DNA from: JBGPTF01 sp041490445 | Lineage (GTDB): Bacteria; Acidobacteriota; Terriglobia; Acidiferrales; UBA7541 | Assembly (NCBI GenBank): GCA_041490445.1 | Contig: JBGPTF010000008.1 | Coordinates: 1 to 64,000 of the forward strand | Length of the DNA stretch: 64,000 nt | Direction of reading: 5' to 3' | Part shown: in pieces, positions 16,273-23,970 of the stretch | Layout of the letters: each line of letters opens with the position of its first letter | Position numbering within the stretch: the first letter of the stretch is position 1 | Program-made: the position numbers and the translations under genes | The notes under the pieces: model-generated | Told to the model about the DNA's origin: nothing | Databases searched by the model: none | The model's input: only the letters and a program-made list of their open reading frames with translations

Positions 16273-16860
16273 ATGCGCAAGACGATTCTCGCAACTGCGA
16301 TCCTGGGTTTCGCGACCGTGCCATTCGCTCTGGCGGCGCAGGAAAAGCAGCCGCCGCCTCCATCGCCCAAGCAGGAATCGGTCGCGGAGGCCGCCCGCAA
16401 GGCCCGCGAACAGAAGAAAACTTCGGCCAAGCCCGGCAAGGTCTATACGAACGACAACATTGGAACGGGCCCGGGCGCCGTATCCGTCGTGGGAACGCCA
16501 CCGTCCGAACCCGAAGCTGCCAAAGCAGCCGAGGCTGACAAGACCAAAGCCCAAGCCAAGCCCAAAGTCAAAAAAGACGAAGCCTACTGGCGCAAGGCTT
16601 TCAGTGAAGCGCGCGCGAAGCTCCGCCGCGACCAGAAGGAACTCGAAATCATGCAGCGCGAGCTTGCCCAGCTTGAGTTGCAATATTACCCCGATCCGCA
16701 AAAAGCCATGGAACAGCAATTCACGCGCAAGGATATCGACGAAAAGCGCGCCAAGATTGAAACGAAGAAGCAGGAGATCCAACAGGATCAGCAGGGCCTC
16801 TCCGACCTCGAAGATCAACTGCGCCAGTCGGGCGGCGACGCCGGCTGGGCGCGCGAGTAG
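16273..16860 (+). CDS. Secreted coiled-coil protein of unknown function
   Basis: This protein of 195 residues from ATG 16273 (GGAAGG about 8 bases upstream) has a clear signal peptide: basic MRKT, hydrophobic core, cleavage after an ALA site near residue 22. The mature part is Pro/Lys/Ala-rich and includes SVAEAARKAREQKK and a K-x-YTNDNI motif. The second half is a long charged heptad-like coiled coil (LRRDQKELEIMQRELAQLEL and on to the end). I recognise the pattern from Acidobacteriota proteins but know no function. It sits tightly between a histidine kinase gene (48 bases) and its response regulator gene (9 bases), so it is probably cotranscribed and may serve the same envelope signal. Confidence 0.75.
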   Translation: MRKTILATAILGFATVPFALAAQEKQPPPPSPKQESVAEAARKAREQKKTSAKPGKVYTNDNIGTGPGAVSVVGTPPSEPEAAKAAEADKTKAQAKPKVKKDEAYWRKAFSEARAKLRRDQKELEIMQRELAQLELQYYPDPQKAMEQQFTRKDIDEKRAKIETKKQEIQQDQQGLSDLEDQLRQSGGDAGWARE

Positions 16861-16869
16861 CCTGCCCCG

Positions 16870-18258
16870 ATGGAACCGGTCCTCCTCGTCGAAGACAAGA
16901 CCGAATTGCGGGCGATGCTCCGCAAGGCGCTCGAACGCGCCGGCTACGCCGTGGACGATGCCGCTGACGGCAACGCCGCCCTGGAAAAAGTTCGCGCGCG
17001 CCGTTACCTGGTCGTCCTCACCGATCTGAAGCTTCCCGGCTGCTCCGGTCTTGACGTGCTGCGCGAAGCCCGCCGCGCTGACCCTTCGATTCCCGTCATC
17101 TTGATTACCGCGTTTGGTTCCGTCGAGGAAGCGGTGACGGCCATGAAGGACGGTGCATTCGACTTTATCCAGAAGCCGGTGGACCTCGACCATCTCAAGC
17201 TGCTCGTCGAGCGCGCCGCGCGCCAGCAGGAGCTGCTGCGCGAAAACCTGCTGCTGCGGGAGGAGTATGCGGCGCGCTACGGTTTTCCCCGCATCGTCGG
17301 CGAGCATTCCTCGATGAAGGAAGCCAGCCAGATGGTGCAGCGCGCCGCGGCCACCGATTCCACCGTGCTGCTGCTCGGTGAAAGCGGCACGGGCAAGGAA
17401 CTCTTCGCCCGCGCCATCCACTATCTGAGCCCGCGGCGCGAGCAGGCGTTCGTCGCCCTCAATTGCGCGGCGATCCCCGAAGGTCTCGTCGAAAACGAAC
17501 TTTTCGGCCACGAGCGAGGCGCCTACACCGGCGCCGGAGCGCGCAAGCTGGGCAAGCTCGAACTCGCGCATCACGGGACATTTTTCCTCGACGAAATCGG
17601 CGAGCTGCCGATGGCCACGCAGAGCAAGCTCCTGCGCGTGCTGGAAGAGCGGTGCTTCGAGCGCATCGGCGGGACGCAGTTGATCGAAGTGGACGTCCGC
17701 ATCGTCGTCGCCACCAACCGGAACTTGCGCGCCGCCGTGGAAGCAAAAACGTTTCGAGAAGACCTCTACTTCCGCATCGCCGCCGTCCCCATCACGATTC
17801 CGCCGCTCCGCCAACGCGGCGACGACGTGTTGCTTCTCGCCGAAGTTTTCCTGGAACGATTCCGCCGTGAATTCCGCAAGCCGGGCCTCGCCCTGACGGA
17901 CGATGCGAAGGCGCGCTTGCGCGCCTATGCCTGGCCGGGAAACGTCCGCGAGTTGCTCAACACCATCGAACGCGCCGCGATTCTCACGAATGGCGACGAG
18001 ATAGACCCCGCCGCCTTGCAACTGCCCGCGCCGCAGCCGACGGAAGAGCAGGTCCCCGCCGGAATGCTCGATGAAAAGTTTTTATGGGAAGGCCCGCTCG
18101 ACGAGGTAGCGGGCCGCGCCCTCGCCCATGTCGAACGGTTCAAGATCCAGAATGCCCTGCACGAATCCAAGTGGAACAAAACCCGCGCCGCCGAAAAACT
18201 CGGCGTCTCCTACAAGACGCTCCTCAACAAGATCCGCACCCTCGGCCTCGAAAACTGA
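16870..18258 (+). CDS. Sigma-54-dependent response regulator (NtrC family)
   Basis: This 462-residue protein has three domains. The receiver carries phospho-acceptor Asp52 (VVLTDLKLPG). The AAA+ sigma-54 activator domain has Walker A GESGTGKE (170-177) and Walker B FFLDEIGELP. The C-terminal Fis-type helix-turn-helix contains KTRAAEKLGVSYKTLLNKI. The sigma-54-contacting GAFTGA loop reads GAYTGA (217-222), a conservative Phe-to-Tyr change. It pairs with the kinase at 14821. Its targets cannot be read from the sequence; prepilin peptidase upstream hints at surface or pilus functions. The start lies 9 bases after the secreted coiled-coil gene. Confidence 0.9.
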   Translation: MEPVLLVEDKTELRAMLRKALERAGYAVDDAADGNAALEKVRARRYLVVLTDLKLPGCSGLDVLREARRADPSIPVILITAFGSVEEAVTAMKDGAFDFIQKPVDLDHLKLLVERAARQQELLRENLLLREEYAARYGFPRIVGEHSSMKEASQMVQRAAATDSTVLLLGESGTGKELFARAIHYLSPRREQAFVALNCAAIPEGLVENELFGHERGAYTGAGARKLGKLELAHHGTFFLDEIGELPMATQSKLLRVLEERCFERIGGTQLIEVDVRIVVATNRNLRAAVEAKTFREDLYFRIAAVPITIPPLRQRGDDVLLLAEVFLERFRREFRKPGLALTDDAKARLRAYAWPGNVRELLNTIERAAILTNGDEIDPAALQLPAPQPTEEQVPAGMLDEKFLWEGPLDEVAGRALAHVERFKIQNALHESKWNKTRAAEKLGVSYKTLLNKIRTLGLEN

Positions 18259-18341
18259 TCCCACAGTCAGAATGTTTTCAAAGCTGCACCCAAGCTACAG
18301 CGGGGTGCAAGCGAAGAATGCGTCCGACCAAATGAGCGATG

Positions 18342-19490
18342 TTAACGAGGCGAATTCAGCGGCAGTGCTGCGTACGCGGGTGTCTCGTCAACGGTTCCGG
18401 ATGGCCGGGGGAACCAGTGGCGTGTCCGGTTGCAGACGGCGCAAACCGAGAGCATCACGGGCACTTCGATCAGCACTCCCACAATCGTAGCAAGAGCCGC
18501 GCCGGAGGCCGGTCCAAAAAGCGCAATCGCCGTCGCCACGGCAAGCTCGAAGAAATTGCTCGCGCCGATCAGCGCGCCCGGAGCGGCAACCGAATACTCG
18601 ACGCGAAGCAGGCGCATCAGGCCGTACGTCAGGGAGGAATTGAAGTACACCTGAATCAGAATAGGAACGGCGATCAAGAGAACGTGAAAGAACTTGCCCG
18701 TGAGATTGTCCGCCTGGAACGCGAAGATCAGCACCAGCGTTGCGAGCAGCGCCAGAACCGTTACCGGAGAGAACCTCGGGAGCAAGGTGCCCTCGAACCA
18801 CTGCTTGCCATGACGATGGATGAGCCATCTCCGCAGCGCCATGCCGGCACTCAGAGGAATCACGATGAATGCGACGACGGAATACAGCAAAACCACGAAG
18901 GGCACCGAAAGCGAAGATGCGCCGCGCACCAGGAACCGAACAAGCGGCGCGAACAGAAACAGCATGATCAGGTCATTGAGTGAGACTTGCACCAGCGTGT
19001 ACGCCGCGTCTCCGTCCGTGAGGTAGCTCCAGACAAACACCATGGCCGTGCAGGGGGCGGCGGCCAAGATGATGGCTCCGGCGATGTACTGGCTCGCCTC
19101 GGCCGGGGCGATCCAGGCCGAAAACACGTGCCGGAAGAAAAGCCATGCGATCAGGGCCATCGAGAAGGGCTTGACCACCCAGTTCACGATGAGGGTGATG
19201 ACCACGCCCCTGGGCTTCTGGCCCACTTTCAGAATCGCCGTAAAGTCCACCTTCATCATCATGGGGATGATCATCAGCCAGATGAGAACGGCGATGGGGA
19301 GGTTGATCTGGCTGCCCTTTCCGAATTCAATTCCTCTGAGGGAACCCGTGAAGGAGGGCGATGACTTGCCGAGCAAAACCCCGGCGATCATGCAGACGAA
19401 GACCCACACACTGAGATAGCGCTCGAAGAAGTTCAGCCTCTTTTGCCGACCGGCAACTCCCCGTTCAGGAAGAGCATTGCTCTTCATCAC
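18342..19490 (-). CDS. acr3: Arsenite efflux transporter, ACR3 family
   Basis: This 382-residue membrane protein has about ten hydrophobic helices. The ACR3 hallmark AAAPCTAMVFVWSYL contains the conserved Cys needed for As(III) transport, and a second conserved region is GASNFFELAVATAIALFG. It exports arsenite using the proton gradient. Its start overlaps the arsC stop by 4 bases, so arsM, arsC and acr3 form one operon read leftwards. It is often annotated arsB, but ArsB proper is a different family. Confidence 0.93.
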   Translation of the reverse strand: MMKSNALPERGVAGRQKRLNFFERYLSVWVFVCMIAGVLLGKSSPSFTGSLRGIEFGKGSQINLPIAVLIWLMIIPMMMKVDFTAILKVGQKPRGVVITLIVNWVVKPFSMALIAWLFFRHVFSAWIAPAEASQYIAGAIILAAAPCTAMVFVWSYLTDGDAAYTLVQVSLNDLIMLFLFAPLVRFLVRGASSLSVPFVVLLYSVVAFIVIPLSAGMALRRWLIHRHGKQWFEGTLLPRFSPVTVLALLATLVLIFAFQADNLTGKFFHVLLIAVPILIQVYFNSSLTYGLMRLLRVEYSVAAPGALIGASNFFELAVATAIALFGPASGAALATIVGVLIEVPVMLSVCAVCNRTRHWFPRPSGTVDETPAYAALPLNSPR

Positions 19491-19981
19491 GATTCCCGGC
19501 CGATGCGGGCGATTTCTTTCTTCATGGATAGCTTGTCGAGTTTTGAAAACGGGAGGCAGAGAAAGAGACTGATTCGGCGGTCGAGGATCATGAAAGCCTC
19601 GCGAAACGCCCGCTCAATCTCCTCCGGGGTTCCACGAACGGCAGCCGGATCAGGCACGCCCCAGTGGGCCGTCATCGGCTGGCCCGGGCAGATCGGACAA
19701 ACTTCTTTTGCCGCGTTATCGCAGACGGTGAAGATGAAGTCCGGATGTGGCGCATCGGGTTTGGCGAACTCGTCCCAGCTCTTGCTTCGGAGGCCGTTGG
19801 TGACGTAGTGCGCCAGCGCAAGCTGTTTCAGCGCCTCCGAGCGGACCACCCCGGCCGGATGGCTTCCGGCGCTGTAGGCCGTGAAGTTGGGCTTGCCTTT
19901 GCGGTTCAGGATTGCTTCGGCCATGATCGAGCGGGCCGAATTTCCCGTGCACAGGAAGAGAACATTGTAGTGCCCTTCCAT
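19487..19981 (-). CDS. arsC: Arsenate reductase, low-molecular-weight phosphatase (thioredoxin-linked) type
   Basis: This 164-residue protein starts with the Cys-x5-Arg phosphate loop LFLCTGNSARS (Cys11, Arg17). The VCDNAAKEVCPICPG region supplies candidate resolving cysteines, and a D-P motif follows in GVPDPAA. It reduces arsenate to arsenite for export by ACR3. The frame is open upstream to 20341, but there it overlaps arsM out of frame and is non-coding. The ATG at 19981 is 4 bases after the arsM stop, with an AAGG-rich leader inside the arsM end. Confidence 0.92.
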   Translation of the reverse strand: MEGHYNVLFLCTGNSARSIMAEAILNRKGKPNFTAYSAGSHPAGVVRSEALKQLALAHYVTNGLRSKSWDEFAKPDAPHPDFIFTVCDNAAKEVCPICPGQPMTAHWGVPDPAAVRGTPEEIERAFREAFMILDRRISLFLCLPFSKLDKLSMKKEIARIGRES

Positions 19982-19985
19982 GGCC

Positions 19986-20876
19986 TTATCCCTTCGTTGC
20001 TGGAGCGGAGCCGCAGCAAGCCGGCTCGCAGCAGGTCCGCTCGCTGTTGTCTTTCTTTGCGGCGGGTTTCTTTGCGCGAATGAAAGCGCTCGCAAACTTG
20101 CCTTCCACCTGGGGCGCGATGGCGTCTGCATCAATTCCGTGGCTCGCGAGAATGTGTCGCGCATCTTCAATTGTGTATATGCGCGTCGGCTCGATTTCGA
20201 TCTCCGTGAACCCCGCCGCGCCGAGCTTCGCCCGGTACTCGGATTCATCCAGTGCCCCGGCGATGCACCCCGCCCACAATTCCACGTTCCTGCGAATATC
20301 GGCGGGCACCGGGCCGCGCACGACCACATCCGAAACGGCAAATCGCCCGCCCGGCCGCAGGACGCGGAATGCCTCCCGCAAGACGCGGTCCTTGTCCGCG
20401 GACAGGTTGATCACGCAATTCGAGATCACCACGTCAACGGAATTTTCCGGCAAAGGAATGTTTTCGATTTCGCCCTTGAGAAACTCCGCATTCTGTACGC
20501 CGGCCTTGCGCTGGTTTTCGCGCGCCAGCGCCAGCATTTCGTCCGTCATGTCCAGGCCATACGCTTTTCCGGAGGGGCCAACCCTCTTCGCAGACAACAG
20601 GACGTCAATTCCCCCGCCCGAGCCCAGATCGAGGACATGCTCGCCGGCGCTGAGCTGCGCGAGAGCGGTTGGGTTGCCGCAACCGAGCGAAGCGGTCACG
20701 GCGTCCTGGGGCAGGCTCGCCGTCTGGCTTGCATCGTAGAGCTTTGAAGTAATCGGATCGCAGGAAAACTCCAAACCCGACGAACAGCCGCAATCGGCTC
20801 CTTCTCCAGCCTTCACACGCCGAGCCGCTTCCCCATACTTGCGCTTTACGACGTCTTTAATGTCGCTGGTTTCCAT
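19986..20876 (-). CDS. arsM: Arsenite S-adenosylmethionine methyltransferase
   Basis: This 296-residue class I methyltransferase has SAM motif VLDLGSGGGIDVLL (81-94). Three conserved As(III)-binding cysteines are at 66 (SLGCGNP), 154 (ISNCVIN) and 204 (WAGCIAG), matching the ArsM triad. It converts arsenite to methylated, partly volatile arsenicals. The C terminus adds a Lys-rich tail with TCCEPACCGSAP, a double Cys-Cys extension outside the core that may bind arsenite. It is first in the acr3 operon, divergent from arsR, with a strong GAGGAGG site about 4 bases before the ATG. Confidence 0.94.
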   Translation of the reverse strand: METSDIKDVVKRKYGEAARRVKAGEGADCGCSSGLEFSCDPITSKLYDASQTASLPQDAVTASLGCGNPTALAQLSAGEHVLDLGSGGGIDVLLSAKRVGPSGKAYGLDMTDEMLALARENQRKAGVQNAEFLKGEIENIPLPENSVDVVISNCVINLSADKDRVLREAFRVLRPGGRFAVSDVVVRGPVPADIRRNVELWAGCIAGALDESEYRAKLGAAGFTEIEIEPTRIYTIEDARHILASHGIDADAIAPQVEGKFASAFIRAKKPAAKKDNSERTCCEPACCGSAPATKG

Positions 20877-20974
20877 GGAGCCTCCTCGGTTTCATATCTG
20901 CATCTACGTATGTATTGCCAGCCTACCCGGCGGCGGCTATATATGTCAAGCCGAATGTATTGTATACTGTTTTT
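20877..20974. promoter_or_regulatory. Divergent arsM/arsR promoter region
   Basis: On the minus strand a perfect TTGACA (20944-20949) stands 18 bases before TAGGCT, a plausible arsM promoter. On the plus strand TATACT (20963-20968) ends 6 bases before the arsR ATG, which would give a leaderless or near-leaderless arsR transcript. The octamer ATGTATTG occurs at 20910-20917 and again at 20955-20962 (45 bases apart) and may be part of the ArsR operator. All are read by eye. Confidence 0.5.
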
Positions 20975-21382
20975 ATGGCTGGAAGACAGGCGGGACGCTC
21001 CCTCGATCTCCTGTTCCGCGCGCTGGCGGACGCGACCCGGCTGCGCTTGTTGAACCTCATCGCGGATCGGGAACTCTGCGTCTGCTACTTTGTCGAAATC
21101 CTGCGAACCAGCCAGCCCAAGGTTTCCCGCCACCTGGCGTATCTCCGCAGGGCAGGCATCGTGACTGCAAGACGCGAGGGGAAATGGATGCACTACCGGC
21201 TCGCGATTCCGAAGGACGAGGTCGCCGCGAACATCCTGCGCGAAACGCTGAAGCACCTGCGGGACCGGCCCGAGATGAAGCGCGACGTTGCGCGGCTTCG
21301 TTCCGCTTGCTGCTCGCCGCAGAGGTTTGCGCTCCTACTGGGAGCGCCCCGGCCGGCAATCGTGACGGCGAGCCGCTCTTAG
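20975..21382 (+). CDS. arsR: ArsR-family arsenical-responsive repressor
   Basis: This 135-residue winged-helix repressor begins LFRALADATRLRLLNLI. The metal-sensing ELCVCYF motif carries the As(III)-binding cysteines, and the recognition helix SQPKVSRHLAYLRRAGIV follows. A wing with KWMHYRL completes the domain. Two further cysteines (SACCSP) lie in the C-terminal tail, beyond the usual end. The last 11 codons run into a repeat also found at 22603, so the tail may have been altered by rearrangement. It presumably represses arsM-arsC-acr3 and itself. I chose ATG 20975; in-frame codons back to 20915 run through the promoter. Confidence 0.9.
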   Translation: MAGRQAGRSLDLLFRALADATRLRLLNLIADRELCVCYFVEILRTSQPKVSRHLAYLRRAGIVTARREGKWMHYRLAIPKDEVAANILRETLKHLRDRPEMKRDVARLRSACCSPQRFALLLGAPRPAIVTASRS

Positions 21383-21389
21383 CACCGCC
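21356..21389. repeat. 34-base repeat, copy 1 (overlaps arsR 3' end)
   Basis: GCAATCGTGACGGCGAGCCG followed by CTCTTAGCACCGCC matches 22603-22636 with three mismatches. The arsR stop codon lies inside it. The second copy lies inside the IS3-type transposase remnant, so the repeat may be a scar of the same insertion-sequence family. Confidence 0.6.
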
Positions 21390-21463
21390 GAATACCCGTG
21401 GCGGACATCGCGGGCTTAGAATAAGTTTCGACGGCGAGGCTAGAAGCGGCAAGGGAGACATCC

Positions 21464-21979
21464 ATGGTTCCTGTGACCACGCTACGCGAGCTGTACGAGT
21501 ACAACTACTGGGCACGGGACCACCAGCTCCGGGCCTGCGGCACTCTCACCCAGGAGCAGTTCCTGCGCCCGATGGGCAGCAGCTTTTCCTCCGTGCGCGA
21601 CACACTCGCCCATCTGCTGGGAGCCGAATGGATTTGGTTGGAGCGCTGGCGCGGCGGGTCGCCAACGGCGCGGTACGCCGAAGAATTTGCGGCGGAGAAA
21701 TTCCCGACGCTCCTCACCATCCAGGACCATTGGCGGGTAGTGGAAGCGGGCATGCGCAGTTACCTGGCAGACTTGAAGGAAGAAGCGCTCCCGCAGCCGA
21801 TGACGTACACCAACCTGAAGGGTGAGACCTGGACGTATCCCCTGTGGCGGATGCTCCTTCACCTGGTCAACCACCAAACGTATCACCGCGGCCAGGTGAC
21901 CACCCTGCTGCGACAGCTAGGTGTTCAAGCTCCGCAGATTGACTACCTCGTGGCGCATGACATTCACTTTCAAAGATGA
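21464..21979 (+). CDS. DinB-family protein
   Basis: This 171-residue four-helix-bundle protein has the DinB metal-site histidines: one in TLAHLLGAEWIWLERW and two in LVNHQTYHRGQVTTLLRQLG. The family includes thiol-dependent S-transferases and damage-inducible proteins; individual functions are seldom known. The ATG has a GGGAGA site about 7 bases upstream. The gene stands alone between the ars cluster and a stem-loop, pointing towards a convergent EthD gene. An S-transferase role in thiol metabolism would fit arsenic stress, but that is speculation. Confidence 0.83.
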   Translation: MVPVTTLRELYEYNYWARDHQLRACGTLTQEQFLRPMGSSFSSVRDTLAHLLGAEWIWLERWRGGSPTARYAEEFAAEKFPTLLTIQDHWRVVEAGMRSYLADLKEEALPQPMTYTNLKGETWTYPLWRMLLHLVNHQTYHRGQVTTLLRQLGVQAPQIDYLVAHDIHFQR

Positions 21980-22052
21980 AGAGCAACGACTCCAAGGCGG
22001 GGACAGATATATCAGATCGAACACCCAACGGGCTCTTTGATCCGCGCCGCTG

Positions 22053-22106
22053 TTGTAGCGCCGAGCTATAGCACGGCATGTGCCGCCCTGAAGGGCGGCG
22101 CTACAA
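22053..22106. terminator. Long stem-loop between convergent genes
   Basis: TTGTAGCGCCG (22053-22063) pairs with CGGCGCTACAA (22096-22106), and GCCGCCCT-GA-AGGGCGGC (22082-22099) forms a nested hairpin that competes for the same arm. It lies between the 3' ends of the DinB and EthD genes, so it could terminate both. It may equally be a REP-like repeat of a kind common in such genomes. No U-run is obvious. Confidence 0.5.
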
Positions 22107-22123
22107 GGTTCTTCAACAAGCTG

Positions 22124-22465
22124 CTAGGCCGTGGCTATCTGCGAGAACGTGAAGGTCTCCTCTTCAGCGATCAAGAGGATCGGGGCGCCTCCGGTAGAGA
22201 TGGACCGGGCGTGCGCCAGAGTCTGCTGACCGCCTTCGGACGCGACGCATGCCTCCAGGGCCACCATGGACGGGAAGTGAATCTCAGCAATCCGGTAGAA
22301 GGGCGGCGTGCCCGTTGGAGAGCTCAAAACCTTTGTCGCCACAAATCTCGTTTTGCCGGCGAGCTTTTCGACAGCCATAGGTACATGCTCGCTATGATAG
22401 AGTTTCTCGAATGTTTCGATATCCTTCGGGCGTGGGTAAAGCACAACGAATTTCACTGCAGGCAT
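22124..22465 (-). CDS. EthD-domain protein
   Basis: This 113-residue dimeric alpha-beta barrel-type protein begins MPAVKFVVLYPRPKDIETFE and has YHSEHVPMAVEKL, with the EthD-characteristic histidine, and a YRIAEIHFPSMVALEACVAS segment. EthD proteins are small, sometimes tied to degradation of ethers or aromatics, mostly of unknown role. A strong AGGAGGAAGCC leader precedes the ATG. It is a single gene, convergent with the DinB gene. Confidence 0.8.
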   Translation of the reverse strand: MPAVKFVVLYPRPKDIETFEKLYHSEHVPMAVEKLAGKTRFVATKVLSSPTGTPPFYRIAEIHFPSMVALEACVASEGGQQTLAHARSISTGGAPILLIAEEETFTFSQIATA

Positions 22466-22602
22466 GGCTTCCTCCTGTTCATAGGTCTCGACCGCTCATA
22501 GCGGGGTTTCTCGGGCTTGTTGCCCCGCATGTTATGCCGCGACCCTGAGCGAGTCAACAGGCCCCGAGATTACTCGTCCTGCAAGCCACCAGACTCGCGC
22601 GG

Positions 22603-22636
22603 GCAACCGTGACGGCGAGCCGCCCTTGGCACCGCC
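22603..22636. repeat. 34-base repeat, copy 2
   Basis: This is a near copy of 21356-21389 (three mismatches), located within the broken IS3-type transposase frame. The spacing between copies is about 1.25 kb and both have the same orientation. Confidence 0.6.
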
Positions 22637-22794
22637 CGCGGTAGCAGGTCTGTTGGGTGGTCTCGTCTACCTTGCAGGCTTGCGGCGTGGTCTTACCGTT
22701 CGCGATTTCCACTGCGATCTGTCGCAACAACGTCACGATCTGCTCCGGCTTGTACCTCTTGATTGACAGGACCGTTCTTGCTCCCAGGTGAATT

Positions 22795-22830
22795 CTCTCT
22801 CATTCCACCTGGTACAAAAATCCCCGGTCA
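22795..22830 (-). repeat. Inverted IS terminus, left copy
   Basis: Read on the minus strand this is TGACCGGGGATTTTTGTACC, then AGGTGGAATGAGAGAG. It is an inverted copy of 23968-24006 (TGACCGGACCGAGTTTTTGT ACC ACGTCGAGTGAGAGAG). The left copy leads into the OrfA remnant, so it is the left end of an IS3-type element. Confidence 0.7.
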
Positions 22831-22872
22831 GGGCAATCCACTTGGGATATATTGACGCCTACGGAGTCAAAG

Positions 22873-23763
22873 ATGGAACTGCCGACAATCGGGGGGGACA
22901 AACCTGACCGCATTCCCGACCCCGCGCAAATTGCGGCAGATAGGGGCGAGCGAAAGAAAGAAACACGTCAAGTCATTCTGGGCACTGTAGCAATAGTGAT
23001 CTCAGTGCTCGCCGCAGGGTTCACTGGTTGGCAGGCGTATGAATCACATCAAGCACGAATCGATGCACGCGAGGCCGCGAAAGTGGCGAGACAAGATACA
23101 AACTATGCTGCTGCGCAAGCACGGCAGGACTCCCATGCGGCCATCGGGGGTCAGACAAAACTCGCCGACCGCTCGGCAGAACAGGCGAAGAGAAGCGCCT
23201 CAGCGGCCGAGACAGCCAATAAACTCGCCATATTGGCGATGCGACAAGCGCAGCGACCATGGATTGGGCCGGATATTAAGACTCCCGTGGTAACTGGGCC
23301 AATTGTGATCGACCAGCGGGGGATGATCAGCACTTACTACCAAATGACCGCCGTCAACTATGGCAGCTTCGGCGCGAACAACATCAACTTCTGGGCTCAA
23401 CTATATGTTGCTCAAGACATCACAACGATTTGGGATAGGGCAAAATACACCTGCTCTCTGGCAACCGGAAATCCCGATATAGGCCGTATCATGTTTCCTG
23501 GACAGGAACGAATCATGACGAATCGGTGGCCCGCACTCGCGATGGACGTAATCCCAAATACCAAAGCGACTCCGCCACAGAAGGAATACCAAGCGTACTT
23601 GCTTACGTGTATTGGCTATCGAGACCAGTTCCGAGCACCTCATCACACTGGGACAATTTTCAGGAGTGTCAGACCCGAAAATGGGGAGACGGTTTTGTTT
23701 GAACTGACCCCGAATCAATCCATCCCCGTGGAATGGCGCGAATGGCATAGTTTCCTAGACTGA
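22873..23763 (+). CDS. Single-pass membrane protein of unknown function, bracketed by IS ends
   Basis: This protein has 296 residues from ATG 22873 (TTG 22852 is in frame upstream). The N-terminal 30 residues are polar. A membrane helix spans about 34-53 (VILGTVAIVISVLAAGF), then an Ala/Gln/Arg-rich helical stretch to about 120 with repeated A-x-x-ARQD units. A QRPWIGPD motif leads into a C-terminal beta-rich domain with NYGSFGANNINFW. QRPW-type proteins of this layout occur widely as hypotheticals; I know no function. Codon use is less GC-biased than in its neighbours, and it lies between two inverted IS3-type ends, so it was probably acquired. Confidence 0.7.
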   Translation: MELPTIGGDKPDRIPDPAQIAADRGERKKETRQVILGTVAIVISVLAAGFTGWQAYESHQARIDAREAAKVARQDTNYAAAQARQDSHAAIGGQTKLADRSAEQAKRSASAAETANKLAILAMRQAQRPWIGPDIKTPVVTGPIVIDQRGMISTYYQMTAVNYGSFGANNINFWAQLYVAQDITTIWDRAKYTCSLATGNPDIGRIMFPGQERIMTNRWPALAMDVIPNTKATPPQKEYQAYLLTCIGYRDQFRAPHHTGTIFRSVRPENGETVLFELTPNQSIPVEWREWHSFLD

Positions 23764-23778
23764 TACCGGTGTGGACCC

Positions 23779-23970
23779 ATGAACGCAATTCTCATACGCA
23801 TCGGCATTGATCACGAATATGGTGCCTGCAACGCTCCGGTCGATCTGAACTCAAAACGATTCGTTTATGTTCCGATCCCTGAGGAGCAAAGATCATCGCC
23901 CAATTTGGTCCGTAGATACGACGAAATCCCTCCTGCGCTTGTGCGTTTTTCAACTGACTTAGGACTCTGA
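23779..23970 (+). pseudogene. Truncated nucleotide-modification-associated (Nmad3-like) gene, cut by an IS end
   Basis: This 63-codon frame starts MNAILIRIGIDHEYGACNAP and continues VDLNSKRFVYVPIPEEQR. It resembles the N terminus of larger proteins I associate with the Nmad3 domain (G-x-D-x-x-YG-x-x-NAPVD ... FVYVPIPE). The stop codon TGA is made of the first three bases of the IS terminus at 23968, so the insertion cut the gene. No downstream continuation is visible. It lies 15 bases after the membrane protein gene, so the two were probably one operon. Confidence 0.55.

Larger units (their letters stand above)
22554..22830 (-). mobile_element. IS3-family insertion-sequence remnant (left end and start of OrfA)
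   Basis: On the minus strand, downstream of a terminal sequence at 22811-22830, the translation reads YKPEQIVTLLRQIAVEIANG then KTTPQACK. This is the N terminus typical of IS3-family OrfA transposases (helix-turn-helix). The similarity fades after QQTCYRG and the frame ends at 22554, so most of orfA and all of orfB are missing. The distal part includes the 34-base repeat shared with the arsR 3' end. It is inactive. Confidence 0.7.

Noticed and set aside
16165..18021. 618-codon minus-strand frame opposite the sigma-54 regulator
   Set aside because: It is fully antisense to a complete NtrC-type protein and shows repetitive Phe/Gly/Leu-rich composition without domains.
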